Source: Methylosinus sp. LW4 (GTDB taxonomy: Bacteria; Pseudomonadota; Alphaproteobacteria; Rhizobiales; Beijerinckiaceae). From it: a stretch of DNA of 64,000 nt. The DNA lies in assembly GCF_000379125.1 (NCBI RefSeq), contig NZ_KB900626.1, positions 2,614,667 through 2,678,666 on the forward strand. The letters are read 5' to 3'. A model generated the notes under the pieces. The model had not been told where the DNA came from, ran no database searches, and was given only the letters and a program-made list of their open reading frames with translations. Shown piece by piece: positions 17,410 through 25,518 of the stretch (position 1 is its first letter; every line of letters begins with the position of its first letter). The position numbers and the translations under genes were made by a program.

Positions 17410-18027
17410 ATGACGCGCCTTTTGCACATAGACTCGAGCATTATGGGAGAGAAATCGCTGAGCCGCCGCCTCACCGCCGAGCTGGTGGAGAAGCTGCGCG
17501 GCGATATCCCCGGGCTCGAGGTCGCCTATCGCGACGTCGCCGCCGTGGCGCCGCCCATTCTCTCCAGCGCTCTCTTCTTCGCCCGCGGAGCCGGCGCGGA
17601 GCCGGAGGATGCGGCGCTGCGGGCCGAGCTCGCTACCGCCCGCACGATCCTGGAGGAGTTTCTCGCCGCCGATATCGTCGTGATCGGCGCGCCCATGTAT
17701 AATTTCTCCATCCCCACGCAATTGCGCGGCTGGATCGACCATCTCGTCGTGCCGGGCAAGACCTTCGCCTATACGGCCGACGGGCTCAAGGGCCTCGTGA
17801 CCGGCAAGCGGCTCATCGTCGTCTCGACGCGCGGCAGCCTCTATGCCGGGAATGAGACGCTTTCCGCGCAGGATCATCAGGAAGCCTATCTGCGCACGAC
17901 CTTCGGCAATCTCGGCGTCGCCGATTTCGCCTTCGTGCGCGCCGAGGGCGTCGGCCTCGGCCCGGCGCAGAAGGAGGAGGCGCTGGCCTCCGCCCGCCGC
18001 GACATCGCCGCGCTGCAGGCCGCCTGA
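17410..18027 (+). CDS. azoR: FMN-dependent NADH-azoreductase
   Basis: 205 residues from the ATG at 17410, preceded by CCAGGAGC. A longer frame upstream lacks a ribosome site and breaks the family start. The flavodoxin-like fold is shown by LLHIDSSIMGEKSLSRRLTA at the N-terminus, GAPMYNFSIPTQLRGWIDHL in the middle (FMN-binding loop) and VSTRGSLY later. AzoR reduces quinones and azo compounds with NADH through FMN and protects against electrophile stress. It is divergent from a single-Cys HxlR regulator, which fits induction by quinones. Confidence 0.94.
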   Translation: MTRLLHIDSSIMGEKSLSRRLTAELVEKLRGDIPGLEVAYRDVAAVAPPILSSALFFARGAGAEPEDAALRAELATARTILEEFLAADIVVIGAPMYNFSIPTQLRGWIDHLVVPGKTFAYTADGLKGLVTGKRLIVVSTRGSLYAGNETLSAQDHQEAYLRTTFGNLGVADFAFVRAEGVGLGPAQKEEALASARRDIAALQAA

Positions 18028-18029
18028 GC

Positions 18030-18063
18030 AAAAAAAACGGCCCCACGGGCGAACGTGGGGCCG
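18030..18063 (-). terminator. Rho-independent terminator of the small membrane protein gene
   Basis: The stem CGGCCCCACG / CGTGGGGCCG (18038-18063) has a run of eight A on its left, so on the minus strand it is a stem followed by T8. It lies past the stop of the minus-strand gene at 18152. It may also help stop azoR transcripts from the other side. Confidence 0.8.
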
Positions 18064-18151
18064 AGACCTGAAGGGGAAATGACTACGTCCTAGAATTCCG
18101 CACGACCGCCGGAACGGCGGCGACTCGCGACGCCACACGCAACCGACGCGA

Positions 18152-18346
18152 TCAATCGAACACGGAGCCCAGCGCCGCTCCGATGAGACCGAAAACCACT
18201 GCGCTGGCGATGATGGCCGGGCCGCCCAACAGGCCATAGCCCACCACCCCGCCGATGACCGCGGCGAGACCGCCGGCGATCAGCTTGCCCGTATTATTGT
18301 CCTTCTTGCCGGCCTCGCCGGACTTTTCCGCGATATTGTCGGCCAT
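18152..18346 (-). CDS. Small glycine-rich membrane protein
   Basis: 64 residues from the ATG whose complement ends at 18346, with GAGGAGAAG just before it; an upstream in-frame ATG has no such site. The first 20 residues are polar and charged (MADNIAEKSGEAGKKDNNTG). The rest is one or two hydrophobic spans with a glycine-zipper pattern (GGLAAVIGGVVGYGLLGG). Such proteins are common and uncharacterised. A terminator follows. No function can be assigned. Confidence 0.7.
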   Translation of the reverse strand: MADNIAEKSGEAGKKDNNTGKLIAGGLAAVIGGVVGYGLLGGPAIIASAVVFGLIGAALGSVFD

Positions 18347-18556
18347 TTGCGCTTCTCCTCGAGAAGAGTAAGCCCTCGGACGCCGCATCACGGCCCTCTT
18401 CTAGCAGGCGCGTGTAATGCTCTCGTGTGAGTCTCTTGACGGGGGAATGACAGGCCTTTCGCCCGGCGCGGCTTTCGCCCGGGACGAAAGCTTAGTAAAG
18501 TCGCGCCGCAATTTCGGCCGGCGCGGGGAGCCGGTCCCCAATCGAGGACAAAAGAC

Positions 18557-19534
18557 GTGACAGGGACATTGGATACGAGCGGGCGCGCCACGGCGAGCGT
18601 CAATGCGCTGGCGGGCGAGATCGTCGACAGGCTCGTCGCGGGCGCGGAGCGCTATCGCCTCGCCGTTTCGCGCGGAAGCCTCGGAGAGCTCTTGATCGAC
18701 GCCGGCGCCAAGGTCGCGGGCGGCATCGACGCGGGCCTGCTGCTCACGGAAATCTGCCTCGGCGGCCTCGGCAAGGTCACGCTCTCGCCGGCTCCGGGCC
18801 AGAAGAACTGGCCCTTCTGGCTCACCGTCTCCAGCAATGACCCGGTCGTCGCCTGCCTCGCCAGCCAATATGCCGGCTGGAGCCTCTCCCATGAGAAATT
18901 CTTCGCGCTCGGCTCCGGCCCCGGTCGTTCGCTGGCGCGCAAGGAGGCGCTGTTCCAGGAGCTTCCTTACAAGGACTCCGCCGATCGCTCGACCATCGTG
19001 CTCGAGGCCGGCGCGCCGCCGCCGGAGGCCGTCGTCGCCAAGGTCGCCAATGATTGCGGCGTCTCTCCCGACAAGCTCGCCTTCGTCTATGCGCCGACTC
19101 AGAGCCTCGCCGGCAGCGTGCAGGTCGTCGGCCGCGTGCTCGAGGTGGCGCTGCACAAGGCGCATGAGCTGAAATTCCCGCTCGAGCATATTGTGGACGG
19201 CATAGCCACCGCGCCGCTGTCGCCGCCTCACCCGGATTTCGTCACGGCCATGGGCCGCACCAATGACGCGATCATCTACTCCGGCCGCGCCCATCTCTTC
19301 GTGCGCGGATCGGCGGCGACGGCCAAGGAGCTGGCCGAGAAGCTGCCGAGCTCGACCTCGCGCGACTATGGACGGCCTTTCGCGGAAATTTTCAAAGCGT
19401 ATAAGGGCGACTTCTACAAGATCGACCCCAGCCTGTTCTCGCCCGCCGAGGCGATCGTGACGGCAGTGGAGACAGGCGAGACTTTCCGTGGCGGAGCCAT
19501 CGACGAAAAACTGCTCGAAGCCTCTTTCGGCTGA
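18557..19534 (+). CDS. mch: Methenyltetrahydromethanopterin cyclohydrolase
   Basis: 325 residues, GTG start with GAGGACA upstream. Mch hydrolyses N5,N10-methenyl-H4MPT to N5-formyl-H4MPT in the cytoplasm, the third step of H4MPT-linked formaldehyde oxidation. Family segments are clear: [20 protein letters not shown] near the N-terminus, [20 protein letters not shown], then [18 protein letters not shown]. Length equals characterised bacterial and archaeal enzymes. It overlaps the next gene by 47 nt. The order mch, ATP-grasp gene, CitG-like gene, fae is the known order in Methylobacterium-type methylotrophs. Confidence 0.97.
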   Translation: MTGTLDTSGRATASVNALAGEIVDRLVAGAERYRLAVSRGSLGELLIDAGAKVAGGIDAGLLLTEICLGGLGKVTLSPAPGQKNWPFWLTVSSNDPVVACLASQYAGWSLSHEKFFALGSGPGRSLARKEALFQELPYKDSADRSTIVLEAGAPPPEAVVAKVANDCGVSPDKLAFVYAPTQSLAGSVQVVGRVLEVALHKAHELKFPLEHIVDGIATAPLSPPHPDFVTAMGRTNDAIIYSGRAHLFVRGSAATAKELAEKLPSSTSRDYGRPFAEIFKAYKGDFYKIDPSLFSPAEAIVTAVETGETFRGGAIDEKLLEASFG

Positions 19535-20459
19535 GCCCGCGCGCCCCCGCGAGGGGGCGCCGCGCATCGCGATCTTCACCGACGAGCTCGACTGGCATGT
19601 CGAGCGTCTCATCAAGGGCTTCGCGCGCCATGGCGCGCGGGCCGTTCCCGTGCGCCTTTCCGCCTGCAAGATCGACACGGCCCGGCCGCAGCTCATCGCC
19701 ATTCCGGGCTTTCACGGCGCGCTGCCGGACGCCGCCGTCGTGCGCGCCATCGGCGACGGCTCGCTGGAGACGGTCACGTTGCGGCTCGGCGTGCTGCACG
19801 CGCTCGGCGCGCTCGGCGTTCCCCTGGTCAATAGCGCCCGCGCGATCGAGCGCTGCACCGACAAATCCGCCGCGAGCTTTCTGCTCGCCGCCGCGCGCAT
19901 TCCGACTCCCGCGACCTTCGTGACCGGCTCGCGCGCCGAGGCGCAACGCATCATCCGCAACGAATGCGGGCTCGCGCCGCTGGTGCTGAAGCCTTTGTTC
20001 GGCGCGCAGGGCTGGGGCCTGAAGCTCATCCGCCGCGAGGAGGATCTGCCGACGACGGAGGAGGCGCGCGGCGTCTTCTATCTGCAGCGCTTCGTCCCGC
20101 CGCGGGACGTGTGGTACGAGGATATGCGCATTCTCGTCTCCCATGGCGAGATCATCGGCGCGATGCGGCGGCGCTCGCGACGCTGGATCACCAATATCCG
20201 CCAGGGCGCGAAGCCCGCTCCCTGCGAGCCGAGCGCGCGCGAGCGCGAATTGGCGCTGCGCGCCGCCGCCGCGCTGGGCGCGGATTTCGCCGGCGTCGAC
20301 ATCATCAGCGGCGCCGACGGCCTGCCCATGGTGCTGGAGGTCAACAGCATGCCGGGCTGGAGCGGGCTGCAGAGCGTGACCCCCTATCAGATCGCCGAGC
20401 GCATCGCCGGCGACATAATGACGGCGATCGCCGCCGCCGCGCGCCGCGCCAATGGCTGA
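19488..20459 (+). CDS. ATP-grasp ligase of the methylotrophy cluster (orf5 type)
   Basis: 323 residues. The GTG at 19488 is the only start before the conserved region, so it overlaps mch by 47 nt. A preATP-grasp half starts [19 protein letters not shown]. The ATP-grasp core has [15 protein letters not shown] (Lys and glycine loop), [28 protein letters not shown] and the metal-binding [13 protein letters not shown] at the end, as in RimK-like ligases. The archaeal relative MptN adds glutamate to H4MPT side chains, so a role in cofactor tailoring is likely but unproven. The next gene overlaps by 8 nt, so the three genes are co-translated. Confidence 0.85.
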   Translation: MAEPSTKNCSKPLSAEPARPREGAPRIAIFTDELDWHVERLIKGFARHGARAVPVRLSACKIDTARPQLIAIPGFHGALPDAAVVRAIGDGSLETVTLRLGVLHALGALGVPLVNSARAIERCTDKSAASFLLAAARIPTPATFVTGSRAEAQRIIRNECGLAPLVLKPLFGAQGWGLKLIRREEDLPTTEEARGVFYLQRFVPPRDVWYEDMRILVSHGEIIGAMRRRSRRWITNIRQGAKPAPCEPSARERELALRAAAALGADFAGVDIISGADGLPMVLEVNSMPGWSGLQSVTPYQIAERIAGDIMTAIAAAARRANG

Positions 20460-21321
20460 GCCGCTTTCGGAACAGATCGCGCGCGCTTTCATCGCCGCCT
20501 GCGAGGACGAGCTCGCCGCGCCCAAGCCCGGCAATGTCCATATATATGCGCCCGGCCATGGCATGGAGGCGCAGGACTTCATCGCCAGCGCCGCCGCCGC
20601 GGCTCCCCATCTCGCCGCAGCGGACGCCAGCGTCGGCGCGCGCATCCTCGGAGCGGTGGAGGCGACCTGGGGGCGCGTCGGCTGCAACACCAATCTCGGC
20701 ATTATTCTCCTCTGCGCGCCACTCGCTCACGCCGCATTGCGAGAGGGCGAGGGCGGGCTCGCGGAGAAGCTCGCCGCGACTTTGGACTCGCTCGATTCGT
20801 CCGACGCCGATCTCGCTTTCCGCGCCATCTTGCGCGCCTCGCCCGCCGGATTGGGCTCCGCGCCGCAGCACGACGTCGCCGCGCCGGCGCAAATCTCGCT
20901 GCGCGAAGCCATGGCGCTCGCCGCCGAGCGCGACCTCGTCGCGCGGCAATACGCCAATGGATTCGCTGATATTTTCGGTCTGGGCCAGGAGGCGCTCCGC
21001 GGCGCGCGCGCGCGTGGGCGCGACCGCGAGACGGCGACGCTGCTTGTCTTCATGACTTACGCACGACATTTTGCCGACACGCATATCCAGCGGAAATTCG
21101 GCGAAAAAGTCGCTCTCGAGACCTTGACGCGCTTTCAAGAAGCGGCTTCTCTTCTAGACGCCGCGCACGACAGAGATTCCATGTTCCGCATCGCGTTGGA
21201 GCTGGATCATTCTCTCAAAAAAAGCGGCTATAATCCGGGCGCCTGCGCGGACCTGACGGTCGCCGCGCTTTTTGTCGATTATCTCCTCGCCATCTTGCCG
21301 AACGTCCACAAAAATGGTTGA
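20452..21321 (+). CDS. CitG/MdcB-like triphosphoribosyl-dephospho-CoA synthase homologue (orf7 type)
   Basis: 289 residues, ATG overlapping the previous stop by 8 nt. Typical CitG motifs are seen: FIAACEDELAAPKPGNVHI at the N-terminus, VGCNTNLGIILLCAPLAHA in the middle, and DTHIQRKFG with NPGACADLTVAALFV near the end. CitG attaches a phosphoribosyl-dephospho-CoA group for citrate lyase, but no citrate or malonate lyase subunit is here. In methylotrophs this member always sits with the H4MPT genes and is thought to act in cofactor synthesis. The family call is firm; the reaction is inferred from context. Confidence 0.85.
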   Translation: MAEPLSEQIARAFIAACEDELAAPKPGNVHIYAPGHGMEAQDFIASAAAAAPHLAAADASVGARILGAVEATWGRVGCNTNLGIILLCAPLAHAALREGEGGLAEKLAATLDSLDSSDADLAFRAILRASPAGLGSAPQHDVAAPAQISLREAMALAAERDLVARQYANGFADIFGLGQEALRGARARGRDRETATLLVFMTYARHFADTHIQRKFGEKVALETLTRFQEAASLLDAAHDRDSMFRIALELDHSLKKSGYNPGACADLTVAALFVDYLLAILPNVHKNG

Positions 21322-21458
21322 GTTCGCGCCGCGCGAGATGGTCTCGCGACCGGCTCGTCCGGCTCGGCCGCATTTCGGCCTGACGCCGGCGAGGAGAGGG
21401 AGGCGCCCGCGCCGGCAGCCGCGTGGGCGATAAGTCGAGTTTATCGAAAGGAAGAAAC

Positions 21459-21968
21459 ATGGCCCTGATCAACAAGCTCCTGGTTGGCGAGTCGCTCGTC
21501 GGCGAAGGCAATGAAGTCGCCCACATCGACCTGCTGATCGGACCGCGCGGCAGCGCGGCCGAGACCGCCTTCGCCAACGCGCTCGTCAACAACAAGGACG
21601 GCTTCACCACGCTGCTCGCCGTCGTTGCGCCGAATCTGCTGGCCAAGCCGAACACGATCCTCTTCAACAAGGTCACCATCAAGAACGCCAAGCAGGCCGT
21701 TCAGATGTTCGGACCGGCTCAGGCCGGCGTCGCCAAGGCCGTCGCCGATTCGGTCGCCGAAGGCGTGATCCCGCTCGCCGAGGCCGATGACCTGTTCATC
21801 TCCGTCGGCGTGTTCATCCATTGGGAAGCCAACGACGACAAGAAGATCCAGGAGTACAACTATCAGGCCACGAAGGAAGCCATCGCGCGCGCCGTCAAGG
21901 GCGAGCCGAAGGCCGCCGAGGTCGTCGCCAAGCGCAACGACGTCAAGCATCCTTTCGGCGCGAACTGA
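21459..21968 (+). CDS. fae: Formaldehyde-activating enzyme
   Basis: 169 residues from the ATG at 21459 (AAAGGAAG upstream); a frame 12 codons longer lacks a ribosome site. Fae condenses formaldehyde with H4MPT to methylene-H4MPT in the cytoplasm, the entry step of formaldehyde oxidation. The catalytic His is His22 in [17 protein letters not shown], the same number as in the Methylobacterium extorquens enzyme. AVQMFGPAQ and [12 protein letters not shown] are also diagnostic. It follows the mch block by 137 bp and is followed by a very similar second copy. Confidence 0.98.
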   Translation: MALINKLLVGESLVGEGNEVAHIDLLIGPRGSAAETAFANALVNNKDGFTTLLAVVAPNLLAKPNTILFNKVTIKNAKQAVQMFGPAQAGVAKAVADSVAEGVIPLAEADDLFISVGVFIHWEANDDKKIQEYNYQATKEAIARAVKGEPKAAEVVAKRNDVKHPFGAN

Positions 21969-22055
21969 GCTCACGCTCGTTCGGCCGGCGAGCGTCGGCG
22001 CGCCTCGCGCGCGTCGTCGCCTCGCTGCGATGCGGCGCCCCGTCGCCGGATATTC

Positions 22056-22080
22056 GAGGAGCCGTCCGCGGCTCCTCTTC
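22056..22080 (+). terminator. Hairpin after the first fae
   Basis: GAGGAGCC and GGCTCCTC form a stem (22056-22076), followed by only a short T/C tract. A near-identical stem, there followed by more T, lies after the second fae. It may be a weak terminator or a 3'-end stabiliser. Confidence 0.5.
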
Positions 22081-22226
22081 GTCGACTCGAATTGAAGCGA
22101 ATCGATCCGCGGTCGGCGCGTCACCAGTCGGCTTCCTGACGGAAGTTGCAGCGAGATTGGGGGGCCTCGCGCAGGCCGAGAACAACGCCGCCAAGGCGTG
22201 ACGAACAGACCGAAAGGAAATCGAAT

Positions 22227-22793
22227 ATGGCTTCGATACTGGATAAGATTCTGGGCGCCCTCTTTCCGAAGGCCGGCTCCAGCTCCTCGACCCCCAAGCT
22301 GCTGGTCGGCGAATCGCTCGTCGGCGAAGGCAATGAGGTCGCGCACATCGACCTGCTGATCGGACCGCGCGGCAGCTCGGCCGAGACGGCTTTCGCCAAT
22401 GCGCTCGTCAACAATAAGGACGGCTTCACCACCCTGCTCGCGGTGGTCGCGCCCAACCTTCTGGTCAAGCCCTACACCATCCTCTTCAACAAGGTGACGA
22501 TCAAGAACGCCAAGCAGGCGGTTCAGATGTTCGGCCCGGCGCAATATGGCGTCGCCAAGGCCGTCGCCGACAGCGTCGCCGAGGGGATCATCCCGATCGA
22601 GCAGGCCGACGACCTCTTTATTTCGGTCGGCGTGTTCATTCATTGGGAAGCCAATGACGATCAGAAGATCCAGGACTTCAACTATCGCGCCACCAAGGAA
22701 GCCATCGCCCGCGCGCTGAAGGGCGATCCGAGCGCCTCGCGCGTCCTCTCCGAGCGCGTGACCGCCAAGCACCCCTTCGCCGCCGCCGACTGA
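22227..22793 (+). CDS. Second formaldehyde-activating enzyme with N-terminal extension
   Basis: 188 residues, ATG at 22227 after GAAAGGAAA. From residue 24 on it is about 85% identical by eye to the first Fae, and the catalytic His is His40 in the same [10 protein letters not shown] context, so it should be active. The first 23 residues ([20 protein letters not shown] and STP) replace the normal short N-terminus. They look like an amphipathic helix plus a Ser-rich linker, which could anchor or target the enzyme. The copy lies 258 bp after the first fae and probably arose by tandem duplication. A terminator follows. Confidence 0.93.
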   Translation: MASILDKILGALFPKAGSSSSTPKLLVGESLVGEGNEVAHIDLLIGPRGSSAETAFANALVNNKDGFTTLLAVVAPNLLVKPYTILFNKVTIKNAKQAVQMFGPAQYGVAKAVADSVAEGIIPIEQADDLFISVGVFIHWEANDDQKIQDFNYRATKEAIARALKGDPSASRVLSERVTAKHPFAAAD

Positions 22794-22818
22794 GGCGCGA
22801 ACGATATTGCGATAAATC

Positions 22819-22855
22819 AAAGAGGAGCCGCCGCCCGCGGCTCCTCTTTCTGTTT
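22819..22855 (+). terminator. Rho-independent terminator after the second fae
   Basis: AGAGGAGCCG and CGGCTCCTCT pair around CCGCC, followed by TTCTGTTT. It begins 28 nt past the stop and closes the fae pair. Confidence 0.75.
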
Positions 22856-22929
22856 CAGCGGCGCGCTCATTGATCGACTCGGCGCAGCTCCCCCCTCTCG
22901 CCGCGCGCGGCTATCGGATTCCCGTCTCG

Positions 22930-23070
22930 CGAAACTCTGCAGCCGTCCTGGCCGGGCTTGTCCCGCCCATCCACGCCAAGCAGCTGAGAAGCCGACGGAA
23001 AGCGCTCGCTATCAAAGGATGACGCCACGGCCCGCGTCGTCGGAGGGTCAGCGTTCCCCTGAGCTTTTTA
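22930..23070. repeat. Composite palindromic repeat, family A (copy 2, partial)
   Basis: CTGCAGCCGTCCTGGCCGGG and the following 60 bp match the reverse complement of the right half of the copy at 16650-16893, including CACGCC and AGCAGCTGAGAA. With the next entry it fills the gap between fae and the HisA-like gene; no gene is seen there. Confidence 0.75.
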
Positions 23071-23074
23071 GATG

Positions 23075-23298
23075 CCTCGGCCTCCTGGCGTGGGTGGCCG
23101 GGACAAGCCACGCCAAGCGGCCGAGAAACCGAAGGAAAGCGCCAGCCGTCGGCGGTATTTCATCCCCAGCGCGCGCCGCCGGAGTTTCGGCGACACGCCA
23201 AATTCTCGAGCCGCCTCGGCCCGCGCTGGCGTGGATGGCCGGGACAAGCCCGGCCAAGACGCCGTGGGGCGCGGAGGATGTGTGCATTCGATAGCCTC
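23075..23298. repeat. Composite palindromic repeat, family A (copy 3, inverted)
   Basis: Runs from GCCTCCTGGCGTGGGTGGCC to GTGTGCATTCGATAGCCTCG and equals the reverse complement of the 16650 copy over most of its length. It contains GGCGTGGATGGCC at 23228-23240, an uninterrupted version of the IS110 target. Confidence 0.85.
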
Positions 23299-23338
23299 GA
23301 GCGGGGAGAAGGCCGCGCCGAGCGATCAGACAAGCGCA

Positions 23339-24034
23339 TCACATGGCGCGACGCAGCTCTTGCGCCGACAGCCGCCCGTCATGCAGCGCCGAGGCGACGA
23401 GAACGCCGGCGACGCCGAGGCGCGTCAACGTCTCGAGATCGCGCGCGTCGCGCAGGCCGCCCGCGGCGTAGATTTCCCGACCCGGCGCGCGGCGCGCCAG
23501 CGAGGACAAAAGCGCGACATCCGGCCCGGCGAAAGCGCCGACGCGCGCCAGAGTCATGGCGATGACTCGCGGCGGCCAGAGCCGTGGATCGTCGAGCAGC
23601 GCAGGCGGCCCGAGAAATTCATCGCCACGAAAATCCAGCGAGAGAATAGAGCGCGCCTCGCGCGAGAGATCGGGCGCGACATTCCGCGCGAGGCTCTCGC
23701 TGCCGATGACAGGAAAGAGGTTGGCGAGCCTGAAGGCTCGCGGTCCAGGCGCCGCAATGGACCGGGCGCCGTCATCGACCCAGAAGCCGACTTGCGGAAA
23801 GCTCCGCGCCAGCGCCTCGATCGCCGCGCCATGATCGCCACATCGTTCGATCGCGTCGAGATCGGCGATATAGATCGTGTCGAAAGCAAAGAGCCGCAGA
23901 AATCCCGCGACGATCGCCTCCGGCGCGCTGCCGACGGCGAGCGGCGTGACGATCGGCGCATAGGAAGCGCGCTCGCCCCGAAAAGCGCGCACGACATGGC
24001 CGCCTTTGAGATCGATGACGGGGATGATCCGCAT
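23339..24034 (-). CDS. HisA-like TIM-barrel protein (COG1411 type) of the methylotrophy cluster
   Basis: 231 residues, normal length for HisA/HisF folds. The N-terminus IPVIDLKGGHVVRAFRGERA keeps the HisA Asp and phosphate-loop glycine, but SYAPI after it is the form seen in the HisA-related proteins of methanogens and methylotrophs, not in true HisA. The C-terminal AAGGLRDARDLETL and GVAGVLVASAL match the two phosphate-binding loops of the barrel. True HisA acts in histidine synthesis; this group follows the distribution of H4MPT or methanofuran cofactors. It is convergent with the fae operon across a repeat-filled gap. A cofactor role is inference. Confidence 0.8.
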   Translation of the reverse strand: MRIIPVIDLKGGHVVRAFRGERASYAPIVTPLAVGSAPEAIVAGFLRLFAFDTIYIADLDAIERCGDHGAAIEALARSFPQVGFWVDDGARSIAAPGPRAFRLANLFPVIGSESLARNVAPDLSREARSILSLDFRGDEFLGPPALLDDPRLWPPRVIAMTLARVGAFAGPDVALLSSLARRAPGREIYAAGGLRDARDLETLTRLGVAGVLVASALHDGRLSAQELRRAM

Positions 24035-24138
24035 GGGCGCGAATTATAGGGGATAAGCCGCCCCCGCGCGACGGAGACGGCGCGATTTGAAATTCCGAGG
24101 GGCGGCAGGAGCGGGCATTCGTCCGATAGTTCCATATG

Positions 24139-24275
24139 GGTCGCCCCGCGCAAGCTCACCCGCCATCAGCGCGAGGAGGGCTCTTGCAGCCCTTGCCAAA
24201 GGGACGACGACGCAGGCAGACTTGGCCGGCCGTTTCAACATCAACCGCAACACAATTTCGAGGCTTGAACCTTGA
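24139..24275 (+). pseudogene. Serine recombinase (resolvase/invertase) C-terminal remnant with two frameshifts
   Basis: If one G is removed at 24148 and one at 24079+100 (24179), the sequence reads GRPRKLTRHQREEALAALAK followed by GTTTQADLAGRFNINRNTIS and RL. That is the classic helix-turn-helix tail of Tn3-type resolvases and Hin-type invertases. Without those changes only a 62-residue mixed frame is left. The catalytic domain is absent. The stop codon overlaps the TTG start of the next gene. It marks an old mobile element at the edge of a low-GC patch. Confidence 0.75.
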
Positions 24276-25036
24276 TAGACAGCGAAGAGCTCGACTCAGC
24301 CGTTGAGGCTCATCAACGCAAGCTTATAGAGGCCGCCGGAACGCTCGTGGCCGTGCAGCAGGTGTGTGGCGATAAGGTGCGGGAGCAAACAAAAAGTGCC
24401 TACAGGCGGTTGACTGACGCTCACCTGCTAGTGACGGGAGTACTTGGAGCTGCGTTGCTACGGATCAATGGAATTGTAAAGCCTAGCACCAATAATAGCC
24501 AGGAGCGCAATGCTTTGTTTGCGGCATTTGTTATTGGGACTCCTACTTGCGAGAATACAATTAAGGAGGGGAGGTATTTGCAAGCTAGTTGTCTGTTGCG
24601 GCAAGAGATGGAACTGTTCGCACAGATCAAGGCAGTGAGAGCTGGACAGCGCGAAGAGAAACGACGGTCTCCCAATATCTCGGCGCTCAAAGACAGCGGC
24701 TTTGGGGAATCGCTAGCGCGACTGTATGACGAGCTGTCCGCTGCCGCGCATGCTTCGAAGCACCATATCGTCAGGTCCGTGACCGCGTATGAAGTTTCTG
24801 GCGATGATCTCCCCGGCCCAACCAGCGGGACACGTTACTTCCCTGAGTTTGACGAAGGTTGCGCCCGTCGATCCTTCAGTTTGCATCTGTTACTGACTGT
24901 TGGGATCATTGAAGAGTTCGGTATTGCCCTTCGTGAAAATGGTGACGGCGAGGGGTTGAGCGAAGGTGAGATCGAGGCCGTCAATTTGGCTTTGGATTTA
25001 ATGAAGGCAGAGGGGATGATTGAGATTAGTGTCTAG
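24272..25036 (+). CDS. Protein of unknown function in low-GC accessory patch
   Basis: 254 residues, about 50% G+C in lines counted by hand against 65-70% around it, with codons unlike the neighbours. The start is TTG at 24272, overlapping the recombinase stop as TTGA, with GAGG eight bases upstream, so it was coupled to the recombinase. The protein is mostly helical and soluble with a conserved-looking core, ARLYDELSAAAHASKHHIVR, a pattern seen in several uncharacterised helical families where His residues are conserved. No family is recognised. It is probably cargo of the decayed mobile element. Confidence 0.65.
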   Translation: MIDSEELDSAVEAHQRKLIEAAGTLVAVQQVCGDKVREQTKSAYRRLTDAHLLVTGVLGAALLRINGIVKPSTNNSQERNALFAAFVIGTPTCENTIKEGRYLQASCLLRQEMELFAQIKAVRAGQREEKRRSPNISALKDSGFGESLARLYDELSAAAHASKHHIVRSVTAYEVSGDDLPGPTSGTRYFPEFDEGCARRSFSLHLLLTVGIIEEFGIALRENGDGEGLSEGEIEAVNLALDLMKAEGMIEISV

Positions 25037-25068
25037 AGCGTTTCCGTGAAAGCTTGGAGCTTGAGTTA

Positions 25069-25347
25069 ATGCATACAAGTAACGCACTCTTCTGCTTATT
25101 TTTAGCCGCTCTCGTCGTAACCGCTTCAGCGCAGGTTATGAACTATCTCTGCATCGACCCCTGCCAACGAACGACCAAACGGAAATTTGCACTCTGCTTG
25201 GGGCTTATCGCCATCGTTCTGTCTGGAGTGTCCGGTTATAAGCTGGCCGTCGATTGGAGTGAGTTGCCAAATTCCCCCGAAGGTTTGCGATCTGGCGAGC
25301 TTTGGAACGACGGCGGCATTCCAGCCATCGTGCCGAAAGTTCCATAA
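25069..25347 (+). CDS. Small two-span membrane protein of unknown function
   Basis: 92 residues from the ATG at 25069; a TTG five codons earlier is possible. A signal-like hydrophobic segment (NALFCLFLAALVVTASAQVM) is followed by a Cys-containing loop (CIDPCQRTTKRK) and a second span (FALCLGLIAIVLSGVSGY), then a polar tail. It shares the lower G+C of the upstream gene and follows it by 32 bp, so the two were probably acquired together. No family is recognised. Confidence 0.55.
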   Translation: MHTSNALFCLFLAALVVTASAQVMNYLCIDPCQRTTKRKFALCLGLIAIVLSGVSGYKLAVDWSELPNSPEGLRSGELWNDGGIPAIVPKVP

Positions 25348-25459
25348 TGCGCGTTACGGGTCCTGCAACAGGTAAAGCCTTTGCAAGAGTGAAATTTTGT
25401 CTCGGATCTGAATGACCACTTCAGGTCACAGTTCTCACTTCCCCGTCGATCCCCCGTCC

Positions 25460-25504
25460 AACCCTGCGCCCCCCGGCGTCCTGGCCGGGCTTGTCCCGGC
25501 CATC
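25460..25504. repeat. Composite palindromic repeat, family A (copy 4, left half, split by IS110)
   Basis: GTCCTGGCCGGGCTTGTCCC followed by GGCCATC matches the left arm of the other family A copies and then stops at 25504, where IS110 sequence begins. The rest of this copy resumes at 26651. Confidence 0.85.
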
Positions 25505-25518
25505 TCCTGTGTCTTCTG

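Noticed and set aside
24087..24138. Upstream half of the 62-residue frame as part of a DNA-binding protein
   Set aside because: It does not align with the recombinase family; the conserved tail appears only after shifting frame from 24139 on.
25054..25068. TTG start five codons upstream in the small membrane protein gene
   Set aside because: No better ribosome site than that of the ATG at 25069 and it adds only MELEL; kept as an alternative.
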